Below are positions 11,688 through 21,099 of a stretch of DNA of 64,000 nt, in pieces; position 1 is the first letter of the stretch, and each line of letters starts with the position of its first letter. The DNA lies in contig JAXGGA010002990.1 in the NCBI GenBank assembly GCA_038373865.1, forward strand, positions 46,779 through 110,778, in the 5' to 3' direction. The DNA is from Uloborus plumipes (Eukaryota; Arthropoda; Arachnida; Araneae; Uloboridae). Below the pieces are notes generated by a model that made no database searches, was not told the origin of the DNA, and worked only from the letters and a program-made list of their open reading frames with translations. The position numbers and the translations under genes are program-made.

Positions 11688-14600
11688 TTACGAACTATGG
11701 CCATAGTATGGGGCTAGCCGATCATAATGTACAACCCTAGGTTTTGAATGTGATGACTTCTGGATCCTCACTACGACGTCGTTCAGCCGGTGAAGGACTG
11801 TGTAGGGTCCATCCCAATGCGACTGCAATTTGGGTGACAGACCTTTACGTCGGATGGGATTCCATAGCCACACCTTGTCACCTTCTTTAAAGTCATGGCC
11901 AGTGGACCTTGTGTCGTATCGGGTCTTCATTTTCTCCGTCGCGATGTTGATTCGCTCCCGTGCGAAGTGATGAACGTCCTCCAACCGGGCCTGGAGATCC
12001 TGGACGTACTCCTCAGGCGATGAAGGCACATCTGGAGGGAGACCGAAGACGAGATCGCAAGGCAGCCGAAGCTCTCGGCCGAAGAGCATCTGTGATGGGG
12101 AATATCCGGTGGTCTCGTGGACAGCACTGCGGTAGGCCAGCAGGAACAGAGGAAGTTTCTTGTCCCAATCCTGTTGATTTTTGGAGACCATAAGCGAGAG
12201 ATTATTAAGGATTGTCCTGTTGAATCTCTCCACCATGCCGTCCGATTGTGGGTGTAGTGGTGTCGTTCGAGTTTTCTCAATTTTGAGGATTTTACATAGG
12301 CCCTTAAACACAGCAGAGATGAAGTTTCTCCCCTGATCGGAGTGGATCTGCAAAGGTGTCCCATATCTCGAGATCCAATGCTGGACTAGAGTCTCTGCTA
12401 CAGTGGTAGCTTCTTGATCCGGAATGGAATATGCTTCGGGCCATTTGGTGAAATAGTCAATGGAAACGAGGATGTATTTGTTCCCATCAGTAGTTTTTGG
12501 TAGAGGACCAAGAATGTCGATCCCGATTCGTTCGAAAGGACCTCCTACGTTGTAAAGATGTAGCTTCCCGCGGCTTCTTCTATTCGGTCCTTTACGGGCA
12601 GCACAGGCGTCACAAGAATGACACCACTTCTCCACGTCATCCTTCGCCTTGCTCCAGAAGAAGCGCTCTCGAACCTTGTGGAGGGTTTTCAGGATACCAA
12701 AGTGTCCTCCAGTCGGACTACTGTGCAATTCCTTTAGAACGTCTGGAATTCTTGATCTGGGAAGGAGTAACTGCCATTTGAATGCTTTGCCATCGTCAGA
12801 TTCCCATTTCCGATACAGGACGCCATTTCGCAACTGGAGAGATTTCCATAGAGCCCAGTATCTTTTCGTTGCAGGACTGTAGATAGAAATGTCTTGCCAG
12901 CTAGGTCGCCGACTGTCTTTTTCCAAAAACTCTATGATAGGCTTTAGGTCTGGGTCTTCAAGCTGATCTTTTCTAACTTGGTCGTCACTCCATGGATCAG
13001 GATCTGAAGATGATGAAGTAGCAGTAACTTGACAGGCAGTAGGGATTGTCGTCCCGTACTGTTTCTCTATTCGGGAGCAATAATGGCAGTTCTCGGAACA
13101 AGGTCTTCTTGATAATGCGTCAGCATTACCGTGTGACAAACCTTTTCGGTGCTTAATCTCGATGTCATATTCCTGGAGCCGCTGTATCCACCTGGCTACC
13201 TGGCCCTCTGGATTCTTGAAATTCAAAAGCCAAGTTAAAGAGGCATGATCAGTCCGGAGCAGGAATTTACGGCCGTAGAGGTAATGATGGAAATGTTCTA
13301 CAGCTTTAACTATGGCGAGCAATTCCTTTCTCGTGACACAATAATTTCGCTCCGACTTGGATAAGCATTTGCTCCAGTAGGCGATGACATGTTCGTTACC
13401 GTCTATTTCTTGAGATAAAACAGCTCCAACGCTCTCGTGGCTCGCATCAGTGTCAAGTATGAAGGATTTTCCAGGCTGAGGATAAGAGAGGATAGGCGTT
13501 GATGTTAAAGCCTCCTTCAGTTGTAGAAATGCATCCTCGCATTCTTTGGACCATTCAAATTTTTGTTTGCTTTCCGTCAGCTTATGCAAAGGTCGTGCAA
13601 TGTTGGAAAAACCCTTCACAAACTTCCTGTAGTACGTGCAGAGCCCCAGGAAACTTCGCAGCTGATGAACATTTTCGGGGCGGCTCCAATTCTTGACTGC
13701 GGATACCTTATCTGGATCTGTTCGTACACCCTCTGAAGAGATAATGTGACCAAGGTAGTTCACCTCACGGCGGAACAGATTACACTTGGACGGGCTTAAC
13801 TTCAGGTTGACTTCCTTAAGCTTCTGCAGCACCTTCCTAAGATTAGCCAAATGTTCCTCAAAACTGCGTCCTATGATGATGATGTCGTCCAAGTAGACAA
13901 GACAGGATTCATAAGAGAGTCCTCGTAGCACTGATTCCATAAGACGCTCGAACGTGGCTGGTGCATTGCAGAGGCCGAAGGGCATCACTTTAAACTGCCA
14001 CAAGCCTTGTCCGGTTGTAAACGCCGTCTTCTCTCGGTCGTCGGGGTGTATCTCCACCTGCCAGTAGCCGCTCTTTAAATCCAGGGTCGAAAACCACTTG
14101 TGTCCGGAAAGGGTGTCCAGAGTGTCATCGATCCGTGGAAGAGGGTAACTGTCCTTCTTGGTGATGTCATTCAGGCGTCGGTAGTCAACACAAAATCTGG
14201 TGGAGCCGTCTTTCTTTCGGACCAAGACGATAGGGGATGCCCAAGGACTGGATGAGGGTTCGATGACGTCATTCTCCTGCATCTCTTTTACGAGGATCTC
14301 AACCTCTTCCTTCTTGGCGAACGGTAGTCGTCTTGGATGCTGCTTGATAGGGGGATAATCTCCAGTGTCGATCCTATGCTGCGCTAAACTCGTGCGACCA
14401 ACATCTTCGGGTGTAGATGAAAACACCTGCTTGAAGTCGTCCACCAATTTTTCCGCAGCGTATCTTTGATCCTTCGATAATGCTGCACTCCCAATTAATT
14501 TCGAAGTCAAGGATTCGGAAGACACAGTCTCGCAGGAATCAATTCTTCTGATGATGCAGTTTACGGGAGTACAAGTTGCCAACACTTCTCCTTTCTTAAT

Positions 14601-16463
14601 ATTCCTCGGTCTTTCACTTACATTGGCGACTCTCACAGGAACTGCATTCCTTGAAAGGTCCACAAGCGTAGAGGCCACCAGTACTCCTTTTGGGCTATTA
14701 TTCTGGTTAGGATATTCAATGAGGCCGAATTTAAAGCTGTTGTTTTCTTTGATGGTGCCAGGTATTAGTACTTCTGATCTAGAGGGAATCAATAAATCTG
14801 TTTGGGCTATTATTTGATGAGCGGATTTTAAGTTATTTTCAGCATTGAAAATTGCTATGTCTTCCCTCATCGAGTGCAGCTCATTATTTTTAAGGTCGAT
14901 AGAAAAATCAAATTTTCTCAAAAAGTCCAGTCCGAGAATGAAGGGATCTGTAATGTCAGCGACGAATGCCGTGTGATGGTAAGTGGCGCTCCCGAACATT
15001 ATTTCCAAGTTCACTTTTCCTTCAATCTCGATTTTGTCACCTGTCACAGTTTGGAGAGTAACGCAGGGCGGCGTCCATAAGATCTTGAGTCCAAATTGAC
15101 GAGCCACATCAGTCTTAATAATGGTAACGTTGGCTCCTGTGTCCACAATCATTTCGCAGGGAAACCCATTCACATAAGCGTAAATGAAGAGTCCGTTGCA
15201 GCCGCCACTTCTTGGGGAAATCTGGAAAACTTTGGGAGACTTCTTTTCTTGGCGAGCTACGCAGTTCTTTCGTACGTGGCCCTCACCGCCACATTTCCAG
15301 CACTTCAGTGGTTGTCTACTTTGGTCTTTACGAGCCGTAATCTTCTTCAGGATCTCTTTGACCTGTCGCTCAATTTCCGAGAGACGAGTCGAATTCGAAT
15401 CCGGGGCACTCACTTCCACGCTCCTGATTGAATGGCGATCCTTGCGGGATGTTTGCTGTGCAGCCTCGAACTTCATTGCGTAGACTAGACCAGATTTAAG
15501 ATCTTTAATGTCCGCCATCCGGAGAGCCGTCTGAATTTCTGGATTTCGCACTCCGTCTATGAAGTAGTTCAGCGCCAGGTTATCGCGAACATCCGAAGGA
15601 CAGTTCGAGAAGGCGAGATGGGAAAGCCTCTCGACGTCTGCTGCAAAAACTTGCAAAGTCTCTCCGGCCCTCTGCAGTCGGGATTTCAGCTGGAGTTGGC
15701 TTATTTCTTTTTGGCATACTTCGCCAAAGCGAAGCTCCAGGGCCGATGATAAGGCTTCGAAGTCACGGATCTTGTCCTCTGGGAAGGTCTGTAGTATGTC
15801 AGCTGCATTCCCTCTCAGCGAGGCTGCAAGGTGACAGGCTTTCGTGAAAGAGTCCCAGGAATTTGCTTCTGCAACGATGAGGAACTGCTTCTTGTAAATA
15901 TTCCACGAGGTCTTCCCGTCAAACGTAGCCATTTTGATGGATGGACGAGAAGTTCCAGCTGCAGCTACACAGTCACTTGAGTTGTTGGAGGATGCTGATA
16001 ACTTTGATTCAAGTTCTTTAATTTTCTTTTCCACATGGTTTTCTACTGTGGTGATTCGATTCTCAACGCTGTCAACTTTTTCTTCTATAGCCTCCACTTT
16101 ATTTTCCATATTGGCAAATTTATTTTCCACCAAACTTTTCATCGACGTTAGATCGCACTTAATTTCTTCTTGACTTGAAGTTATGCTCGCGGTTAAATCA
16201 CTCTTTAATTGTCCTTGATTAGTAGCCAGATTCGCCATATCATTCTTGATTTCTTCTTGACTTGAAGTTATGCTAGCTGTTAAATCACTCTTTAATTGTT
16301 CTTGATTAGTAGCCAGATCATTTTTTAATTGTTCTTGATTAGTAGCCATAATCGCCATATCATTCTTTAATTGTTCTTGATTCGCAGTCATGTCACTTTT
16401 AACAGCGTTGATAGCATCAAGGAGTTTTTGTAGTTGTTCCTCCATTGCTCGAGTAATCACCAT
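11688..16463 (-). CDS. Gag-Pol polyprotein of the Ty3/Gypsy element
   Basis: One ORF of 1591 codons without frameshift or internal stop. Residues about 1-155 form a coiled-coil-like region of repeated NQEQLK(N/S)D units. Residues 170-345 are Gag-like, followed by a CCHC zinc knuckle at 388-401 (CWKCGGEGHVRKNC). The aspartic protease motif VDTGA is at 440-444. Reverse transcriptase spans about 705-900 with the catalytic YLDD at 857-860. RNase H spans about 1000-1120 with DTDAS at 1004-1008 and TDHAS at 1071-1075. The integrase zinc-binding residues are H1247, H1254, C1281 and C1284. Its catalytic residues are D1316, D1376 and E1412, with 35 residues between the last two, and a GPY motif follows at 1552-1554. 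Gag and Pol are fused in one frame, so no ribosomal frameshift is needed. The ATG lies 75 nt after the primer site. All catalytic residues I can check are present, so the copy looks potentially active. Confidence 0.97.
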   Translation of the reverse strand: MVITRAMEEQLQKLLDAINAVKSDMTANQEQLKNDMAIMATNQEQLKNDLATNQEQLKSDLTASITSSQEEIKNDMANLATNQGQLKSDLTASITSSQEEIKCDLTSMKSLVENKFANMENKVEAIEEKVDSVENRITTVENHVEKKIKELESKLSASSNNSSDCVAAAGTSRPSIKMATFDGKTSWNIYKKQFLIVAEANSWDSFTKACHLAASLRGNAADILQTFPEDKIRDFEALSSALELRFGEVCQKEISQLQLKSRLQRAGETLQVFAADVERLSHLAFSNCPSDVRDNLALNYFIDGVRNPEIQTALRMADIKDLKSGLVYAMKFEAAQQTSRKDRHSIRSVEVSAPDSNSTRLSEIERQVKEILKKITARKDQSRQPLKCWKCGGEGHVRKNCVARQEKKSPKVFQISPRSGGCNGLFIYAYVNGFPCEMIVDTGANVTIIKTDVARQFGLKILWTPPCVTLQTVTGDKIEIEGKVNLEIMFGSATYHHTAFVADITDPFILGLDFLRKFDFSIDLKNNELHSMREDIAIFNAENNLKSAHQIIAQTDLLIPSRSEVLIPGTIKENNSFKFGLIEYPNQNNSPKGVLVASTLVDLSRNAVPVRVANVSERPRNIKKGEVLATCTPVNCIIRRIDSCETVSSESLTSKLIGSAALSKDQRYAAEKLVDDFKQVFSSTPEDVGRTSLAQHRIDTGDYPPIKQHPRRLPFAKKEEVEILVKEMQENDVIEPSSSPWASPIVLVRKKDGSTRFCVDYRRLNDITKKDSYPLPRIDDTLDTLSGHKWFSTLDLKSGYWQVEIHPDDREKTAFTTGQGLWQFKVMPFGLCNAPATFERLMESVLRGLSYESCLVYLDDIIIIGRSFEEHLANLRKVLQKLKEVNLKLSPSKCNLFRREVNYLGHIISSEGVRTDPDKVSAVKNWSRPENVHQLRSFLGLCTYYRKFVKGFSNIARPLHKLTESKQKFEWSKECEDAFLQLKEALTSTPILSYPQPGKSFILDTDASHESVGAVLSQEIDGNEHVIAYWSKCLSKSERNYCVTRKELLAIVKAVEHFHHYLYGRKFLLRTDHASLTWLLNFKNPEGQVARWIQRLQEYDIEIKHRKGLSHGNADALSRRPCSENCHYCSRIEKQYGTTIPTACQVTATSSSSDPDPWSDDQVRKDQLEDPDLKPIIEFLEKDSRRPSWQDISIYSPATKRYWALWKSLQLRNGVLYRKWESDDGKAFKWQLLLPRSRIPDVLKELHSSPTGGHFGILKTLHKVRERFFWSKAKDDVEKWCHSCDACAARKGPNRRSRGKLHLYNVGGPFERIGIDILGPLPKTTDGNKYILVSIDYFTKWPEAYSIPDQEATTVAETLVQHWISRYGTPLQIHSDQGRNFISAVFKGLCKILKIEKTRTTPLHPQSDGMVERFNRTILNNLSLMVSKNQQDWDKKLPLFLLAYRSAVHETTGYSPSQMLFGRELRLPCDLVFGLPPDVPSSPEEYVQDLQARLEDVHHFARERINIATEKMKTRYDTRSTGHDFKEGDKVWLWNPIRRKGLSPKLQSHWDGPYTVLHRLNDVVVRIQKSSHSKPRVVHYDRLAPYYGHSS
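16150..16400 (-). repeat. Coding tandem repeats in the Gag N-terminus
   Basis: Within the gag-pol ORF, blocks encoding (A)TNQEQLKNDMA and TASITSSQEEIK recur. At DNA level CTTGACTTGAAGTTATGCT and TTAAATCACTCTTTAATTG appear twice, near 16165-16215 and 16255-16305, with further NQEQLK copies up to 16385. The heptad-like spacing fits a coiled coil that could mediate Gag multimerisation. The high DNA identity suggests recent expansion. Confidence 0.75.
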
Positions 16464-16538
16464 AAAATTCTGAAGTCAAAAAGTCCTTAGGAAGAAAAGT
16501 CCGAATTCACAGGTAATTCCAAGAAAGTCCTTGAAGAT

Positions 16539-16556
16539 GCCCCACGTTGGGCGCCA
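16539..16556 (-). other. Primer binding site, tRNA-Lys(CUU)-like
   Basis: On the element strand TGGCGCCCAACGTGGGGC lies four bases inside the 5' LTR. It is complementary to the 3' end of the arthropod tRNA-Lys with a CUU anticodon, whose acceptor end reads CCCCACGUUGGGCGCCA as I remember it. Minus-strand DNA synthesis would start here. Confidence 0.9.
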
Positions 16557-16560
16557 AAAT

Positions 16561-17170
16561 TGTAACGAGTCCGTAGCACCTTCAACTTTCTTCAAATGAG
16601 CATTCCAATCTTGAGGAAGTAACTATAAATTTATTTACAAGTATTTACACTATTTACAATAAGAGCAGAAAACAATTGCTAAACATCAGCAATTAGGCAG
16701 CAAACACTACACTGTACTCTCAACAGTAATTCAGCACCACGTATCTAACGTGAACAGTAATTAAGCAATTACAAAAGCAAAACAAACATTCGCCCAAGCG
16801 AATAGCGAATAAAACGAGTCACCAGAATCAAATCTGAAAACAACTGACTAACTTGTGTTCAAGGCCAGCTATTTATACACGGAAAGAAATGTCCACAATA
16901 TTCGAGAAAAACCTGGAATATTTTGTTTCATTCCTAACATTACGTAATCCATTCACAAATTCTAGCGATAAGAAAAAAACCACGCGAAAATGTCTTCACG
17001 CTTATTAAAGTTAGGGCAAGTGTAAAAACTACAAAGTGTTACAGGGCCGGTATACTAGTGATAAAGGCGATATCTTCAGATACTTTTGCAACATGACGTC
17101 AGATAAAACCAAAACTAATGAAAATGATGCAAGGCAGTAAAAACAACAACTATTTACAAGATTTGTAACA
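16561..17170 (-). repeat. 5' LTR of the Ty3/Gypsy element
   Basis: 610 bp, one mismatch to its partner (C at 16794). It supplies the promoter: the TATAAATA box on the minus strand is at 16870-16877 in plus coordinates. Transcription would run leftwards through gag-pol. Confidence 0.97.
16870..16877 (-). promoter_or_regulatory. LTR TATA box
   Basis: The minus strand reads TATAAATA, followed on that strand by the putative R region and the primer site. This is the natural core promoter for the genomic RNA. The 3' LTR carries the same sequence at 11155-11162. Confidence 0.6.
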
Positions 17171-17228
17171 TTACTTTGAAAATATTTTTTTTCTCTTGCC
17201 CAAAGCGACGCCTAGAGATGGAATCCGA

Positions 17229-17234
17229 TTTATT
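17229..17234 (-). terminator. Possible polyadenylation signal of the minus-strand exon
   Basis: AATAAA on the minus strand about 270 nt past the stop of the candidate exon at 17502-17705 and about 60 bp before the retrotransposon. This hexamer is common by chance in AT-rich DNA, so support is weak. Confidence 0.25.
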
Positions 17235-17501
17235 TAATAAAGACAGTACTGGAAACTTTTAATGTCTAATTCAAGTAAAGTAAGTTCATAAAACCTTCAA
17301 TTTTACATTCCAATCTTTCATGAGGGCAAAGTTTCTTCAAACCTGTCACTAAATAAAGACCTCCCACGTCCAGCACATTGAATAGAAACACACACAAGAT
17401 AAAAATCACTAGGTAGGGTACAAATGCTTCAGACGGAATTGTACATTTTTTTCCTCTTTATCCAAAGGATTCATATCTGCTTTATAACTTAATCATAGAC
17501 T

Positions 17502-17705
17502 TCAACACAACTTTCTTTTCTTCTTTCTTGTGGCTTTCTGAAGCAATTGTTCATATAGAGCTCCAGATGTTGAAACGACCAATTGTTGCGAGATGATGGC
17601 TGCGACAGGTAGAATCCTGGGAAGCTGTAATTGCGGTTTGTGGGGATGGGGGACGGGAAATAAAATATCTGTCTTTGAAGCACCATCAGATGAAAACAAT
17701 GTATG
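17502..17705 (-). CDS. Candidate terminal coding exon, unknown protein
   Basis: On the minus strand a run of about 16 T ends in TTTGTAG directly before an open frame that starts CAT ACA TTG and runs 67 codons to TGA. The peptide includes SDGASKTDILFPVPHPHKPQ, LPVAAIISQQLVVSTSGALY and a basic end ATRKKKRKLC. This composition is unlike the F/I/N/K-rich translations of the surrounding AT-rich DNA. The combination of a polypyrimidine tract, an AG acceptor and mixed-composition coding fits a last exon. I do not recognise the family, and no upstream partner exon was found at higher coordinates in this window. It could be a processed or decayed fragment. Confidence 0.4.
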   Translation of the reverse strand, partial: HTLFSSDGASKTDILFPVPHPHKPQLQLPRILPVAAIISQQLVVSTSGALYEQLLQKATRKKKRKLC

Positions 17706-17743
17706 CTACAAAAAAAAAAAAAAAATGATGTAATTAAGGGCAT

Positions 17744-18570
17744 AATCTAAGTGATTACTTATTACGTAGAATTTTTTGAAACTCACTGGAATTACCACCC
17801 ATTAATAGAATGGTAACTGGCATTGGTAGCGCCTTCAGTAAGTAGCTTTGTCATAAGAGTTATAGACATAATGCTGTATCGGGTATATGGTATTTGAGTA
17901 ATTCTTTAGTATGGTATTTGAGTAATTCTTGCTGTTTTTTGTCTCAAAGTTCGTAACTTTTTGCGAGCATTTTTCTAAGGTAAAGTGGAAAACACTTTAC
18001 CTTAGAAAAGTGTTTTCTATTTATTTTATTTGTACTATTTATTTTTTACCTTTGAAGAAAAAAAATAACAGGCATTTCAAAAATGGCATTGCCATCTATC
18101 CAGAGTCCCTAATCAGAATATCTGTATTTGGTGGTCTGCCTAGACAGCAAATCAGAAACTGAAATATATCTCTAAACTGGATTTTCAATATGCTTAAAGT
18201 CTTCTAATTTAAAATGAAGTTTCTTTTATTGTTTGATTGCATGTGCAATATTAGAACATTACATCGTTGTTCTCGGTTTCAGAGAAAATTTTTCATATGA
18301 TGGTACTGTCCGTTTTCGAACTCTGCGTCTGGCAGTCAAGAACCCATTTCAAAAAGGGGTGACAGGTTAAGGAGAAGCAATTGCCGGAGCTTTCAGTTTT
18401 ATTCGCTTCTTACTTCCAAATGTTACTTTGCATTTATCCCCTATTTTTTGAAAATCAAAAGAGACCTTAGGCATGCGCAAATGCGAGGAAGGTCGTAAGA
18501 TAAAATATTCGACAGTATTCATCATGTTCATAAAATAAATCCCTCGTAAACTTTTGAATTTTCCCGTTAT
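17744..18570. other. Intergenic DNA with one perfect hairpin
   Basis: Apart from the 17-bp hairpin listed separately (17971-18009), nothing was recognised. GGCATGCGCAAATGCG near 18473 is a short GC-rich palindromic stretch. Confidence 0.35.
17971..18009. repeat. Perfect 17-bp-stem hairpin
   Basis: Arms TTTTCTAAGGTAAAGTG (17971-17987) and CACTTTACCTTAGAAAA (17993-18009) enclose the loop GAAAA. There is no T-run suggesting a terminator and no flanking repeat. It resembles a quasi-palindrome made by template switching. Confidence 0.85.
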
Positions 18571-18574
18571 ACGT

Positions 18575-18995
18575 GTAAAGAAGTAACTGGAAAGAAGCGC
18601 AAATTCAATGCCAAATTAAATTACAGGAATCTTATCGTGTGTGGGTTGCATAGTTAATTGTAAATTGGGAATTTTACTTGACTTAACAAGTTAAGGAATG
18701 GTTTATTAGGAAAACTCAAACGCCTACGGAAATCACAAGTGTAAATATGAAATGTTGATTAGATTATATATGAAGCTTATCCTGTGTGGATTTAATGCTT
18801 GAGCTTAGAACTTTACGTGGCGTAAGAAGTAAGTGAATGATTTAATAGCAAAATTCGAGCACCTACTGGAATTAAGTGTAAAGGCAATTAAAATCGCATG
18901 AATCTTATCGTGTGTTGGTTTTATACTTGAACTGTAAGTTGAGAAATGTACATGACGCAAGAAGTAAGTGACTGATTTAATCTCAAAATTCAGGT
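18575..18995. repeat. Short tandem array, ~130-bp units
   Basis: TTATCGTGTGTGGGTTGCAT (18631), TTATCCTGTGTGGATTTAAT (18777) and TTATCGTGTGTTGGTTTTAT (18905) mark successive units. Each is followed by AAGAAGTAAGTGA-like sequence. About three to four diverged units. The minus-strand ORF here is an artefact of the repetition. Confidence 0.6.
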
Positions 18996-19628
18996 AACGA
19001 AACGATAGAGGCACAGCCCAAAATGATTTCTGAAACACATTTTGGTGTATTTCTTTGAAGATGAATTATGACAAAGCTCATTTGAGATTGAAAAAAAAAA
19101 AAAGCTAAAACCAAAATGACTCGAATCTTGCGTGGTGACTTTCGCCGAAGATGATGCGGTGCATTTTAAATCTTAAAACAAATATTTCCTGCTGCTTATG
19201 AAGATCAAGGACCGTGTCAGATGGTTATCTCCAAGACGGGATATCTGTCTTCGGGACTTATCTGATGCGTCTGTCGTTAGTTGAAACAGGTGGGAGGGTT
19301 TCAAACAAATGGTTGTTTTTCCGCTGGAGTAGGTAGGATTTTTTTTTTTTTTTTGTAAATTCAGACATTAGGCCACTTAATTTTCAACCTTTCCCTTCAC
19401 GACCTGCGTTTTATAGTTTTAAAATGCGGCGGTATATGCTAATGTCAAAACGCATTTAAAGCAAGTGTTACGGGCATATGACCGTAATTGAAGGGCTTGG
19501 AGGATGAAGGGGCTATGTTACCTTTTAAAAAATGAATACTCTGTAGAATGGTAAGCAATGGATACAGGTAAGCAAATAAAATTTGGTACATCAAACAGTA
19601 GATGTCAATAGACCAATTTCATACGCCA
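18996..19628. other. Intergenic DNA, nothing recognised
   Basis: Homopolymer runs near 19090 and 19330. No genes or element ends recognised. Confidence 0.35.
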
Positions 19629-19629
19629 G

Positions 19630-20545
19630 GGCTGCCCACAGGGGGAGATTATGGCGCAAGTTGCTTCATCAAAAAAAATTTTTTTTTTTTGGGGGGGGGG
19701 ATTTTTTAAAACTAATTTATTTAATTATTTATTAATTTATTTTTTCATTTAAATTATTCATTAATTTATTTTTTTAATTTAAATTATTTATTAATTTATT
19801 TTTTTAATTTAAATTTTTTTTATTAATTAATTTTTTTAATTTAAATTATTTCTTTCTTCCCTTTTTTTTAATTTGTTCATTTATTATTATTTTTTTTGTG
19901 TGCGTGTGTGTATGCTTGGAATGTTTGGAAGGGAAAAAAAGCGATTCTATTCTGCCCATAGTTCGAACTTTAAAAAAATGAAAAATGTATGAAAAATAAT
20001 AGTTATAATTAAAAAAAATAAATAATATTTAAAAAATAAATAACATTAAAAAAATAAATAATACTTAAAAAATAAATAATATTAAAAAATAGATAATATT
20101 AAAAAAATAAATAATGATAAAAAAAATAAATATTTTTAAAACAATTTTTTTGATTAAAAAAATTAATAAGATTAAAAAAATAAATAAATAAGATTTGAAA
20201 AAATAAATAAAATAAAGAAAAGGGGTAAAAATAAAAAGCAGGAAGAGAGAGAGGCTTTAGAGAGAGAGACTGCTAGAGAAACTTTAAAATTAACGTGCCA
20301 AAAACTATAGTCAATTTAGAGGAGAAGGAAAAAGTAAGTTACAATCCTTCGAAATTTTTTCGAATTTGAAGTCTTAAAAACATCTTTCGTGAAATTAGGA
20401 AGATGGGGGGAGGGGGGAGGGTCTCGAGGAAAATTTTCAAAATTATATGCCAAAAAAAGGTTTTTTTTATTCTTGTCACAAGGGTTCGTGTTCGCCCTTG
20501 TGGGAGAGGATTAAGCCCTTTAGTTCCCTCCGTGGGTGTGCCACT
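19630..20545. mobile_element. Possible hAT-like MITE with expanded AT core
   Basis: The left boundary GGGCTGCCCACAGGGGGAGA and the right boundary, read inward AGTGGCACACCCACGGAGGG, are related but imperfect. Flanking octamers ATACGCCA (19622-19629) and ATGCGTTA (20546-20553) differ only by three transitions. The interior is a T-rich array of TTAATTTATTTTTT units (19710-19850), then an A-rich array of AAAAAATAAATAAT units (20005-20210). Together they form a large imperfect inverted pair. Low confidence as a single element. Confidence 0.3.
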
Positions 20546-20553
20546 ATGCGTTA

Positions 20554-20975
20554 AAATGATTTTTAAATATTGTAAGAAAAAAAAAAATAGAACAATATTA
20601 GAATCTCATTACTGTGAACTGATTGGGGATACAGGTCTTTCAAATAAGTGCAAGTACGGATAACACGAAATAACCTATATATTGAGCCAAAATGTATATA
20701 AACAAACTACTGTACAATTAAATTCTCATTTTGAATTCAAGAGAATGAAATGTAAAACTGCACAAGTGAAAATTAAGTTGCGTAATATATCACTTTACGA
20801 GCCAATAGAAATACATTTTTGTTCAAACTCCTCATTTATTTTACAGTATGAGCATTTGGGCGTCCGGATTAAGCGAAGTTCAGTTTAATGAGGTCTGGAT
20901 TAAAGAGGGTTTGCTAAAGAAAAACAAAAAGATTGGTATACAGTTTGGATTGAATTGTATTTTGAATTAACTCAG
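20554..20975. other. Intergenic DNA with pogo-like end
   Basis: At 20860-20922 the sequence TCCGGATTAAGCG..TCTGGATTAAAGAGGGTTTGC resembles an inward-read TA-type pogo-like terminus. No partner end was found. Otherwise nothing recognised. Confidence 0.3.
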
Positions 20976-21099
20976 TACTTTGCCGTGCTAAGCGCAAAAG
21001 AGGTATCTGCAGTCGAGCTCAAACTGAGATATTTCTCTTTGAATTTTTGCGCCGCCATGTATTTGGTGCAAATGAAAGTTTCTCAAAAATTTTTCTCTA

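Larger units (their letters stand above)
10846..17170 (-). mobile_element. Complete Ty3/Gypsy LTR retrotransposon
   Basis: A 6325-bp element lies on the minus strand. It has two 610-bp LTRs beginning TGTAACGAG and ending TTGTAACA (plus-strand view), a primer site complementary to tRNA-Lys, a polypurine tract and one intact gag-pol frame. Domain order is Gag, protease, reverse transcriptase, RNase H, integrase, which is the Ty3/Gypsy order. The LTRs differ at one position (T at 11079, C at 16794), so insertion is very recent. Flanking tetranucleotides are ATAC (10842-10845) and TTAC (17171-17174), only 3 of 4 matching, so the target duplication is not clean. No envelope-like ORF is present, arguing for a retrotransposon without an infectious phase. 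Clade not assigned. Confidence 0.97.

Noticed and set aside
11927..15483. Numerous ORFs of 65-145 codons antisense or out of frame within gag-pol
   Set aside because: Shadows of the 1591-codon frame, whose motifs are unambiguous.
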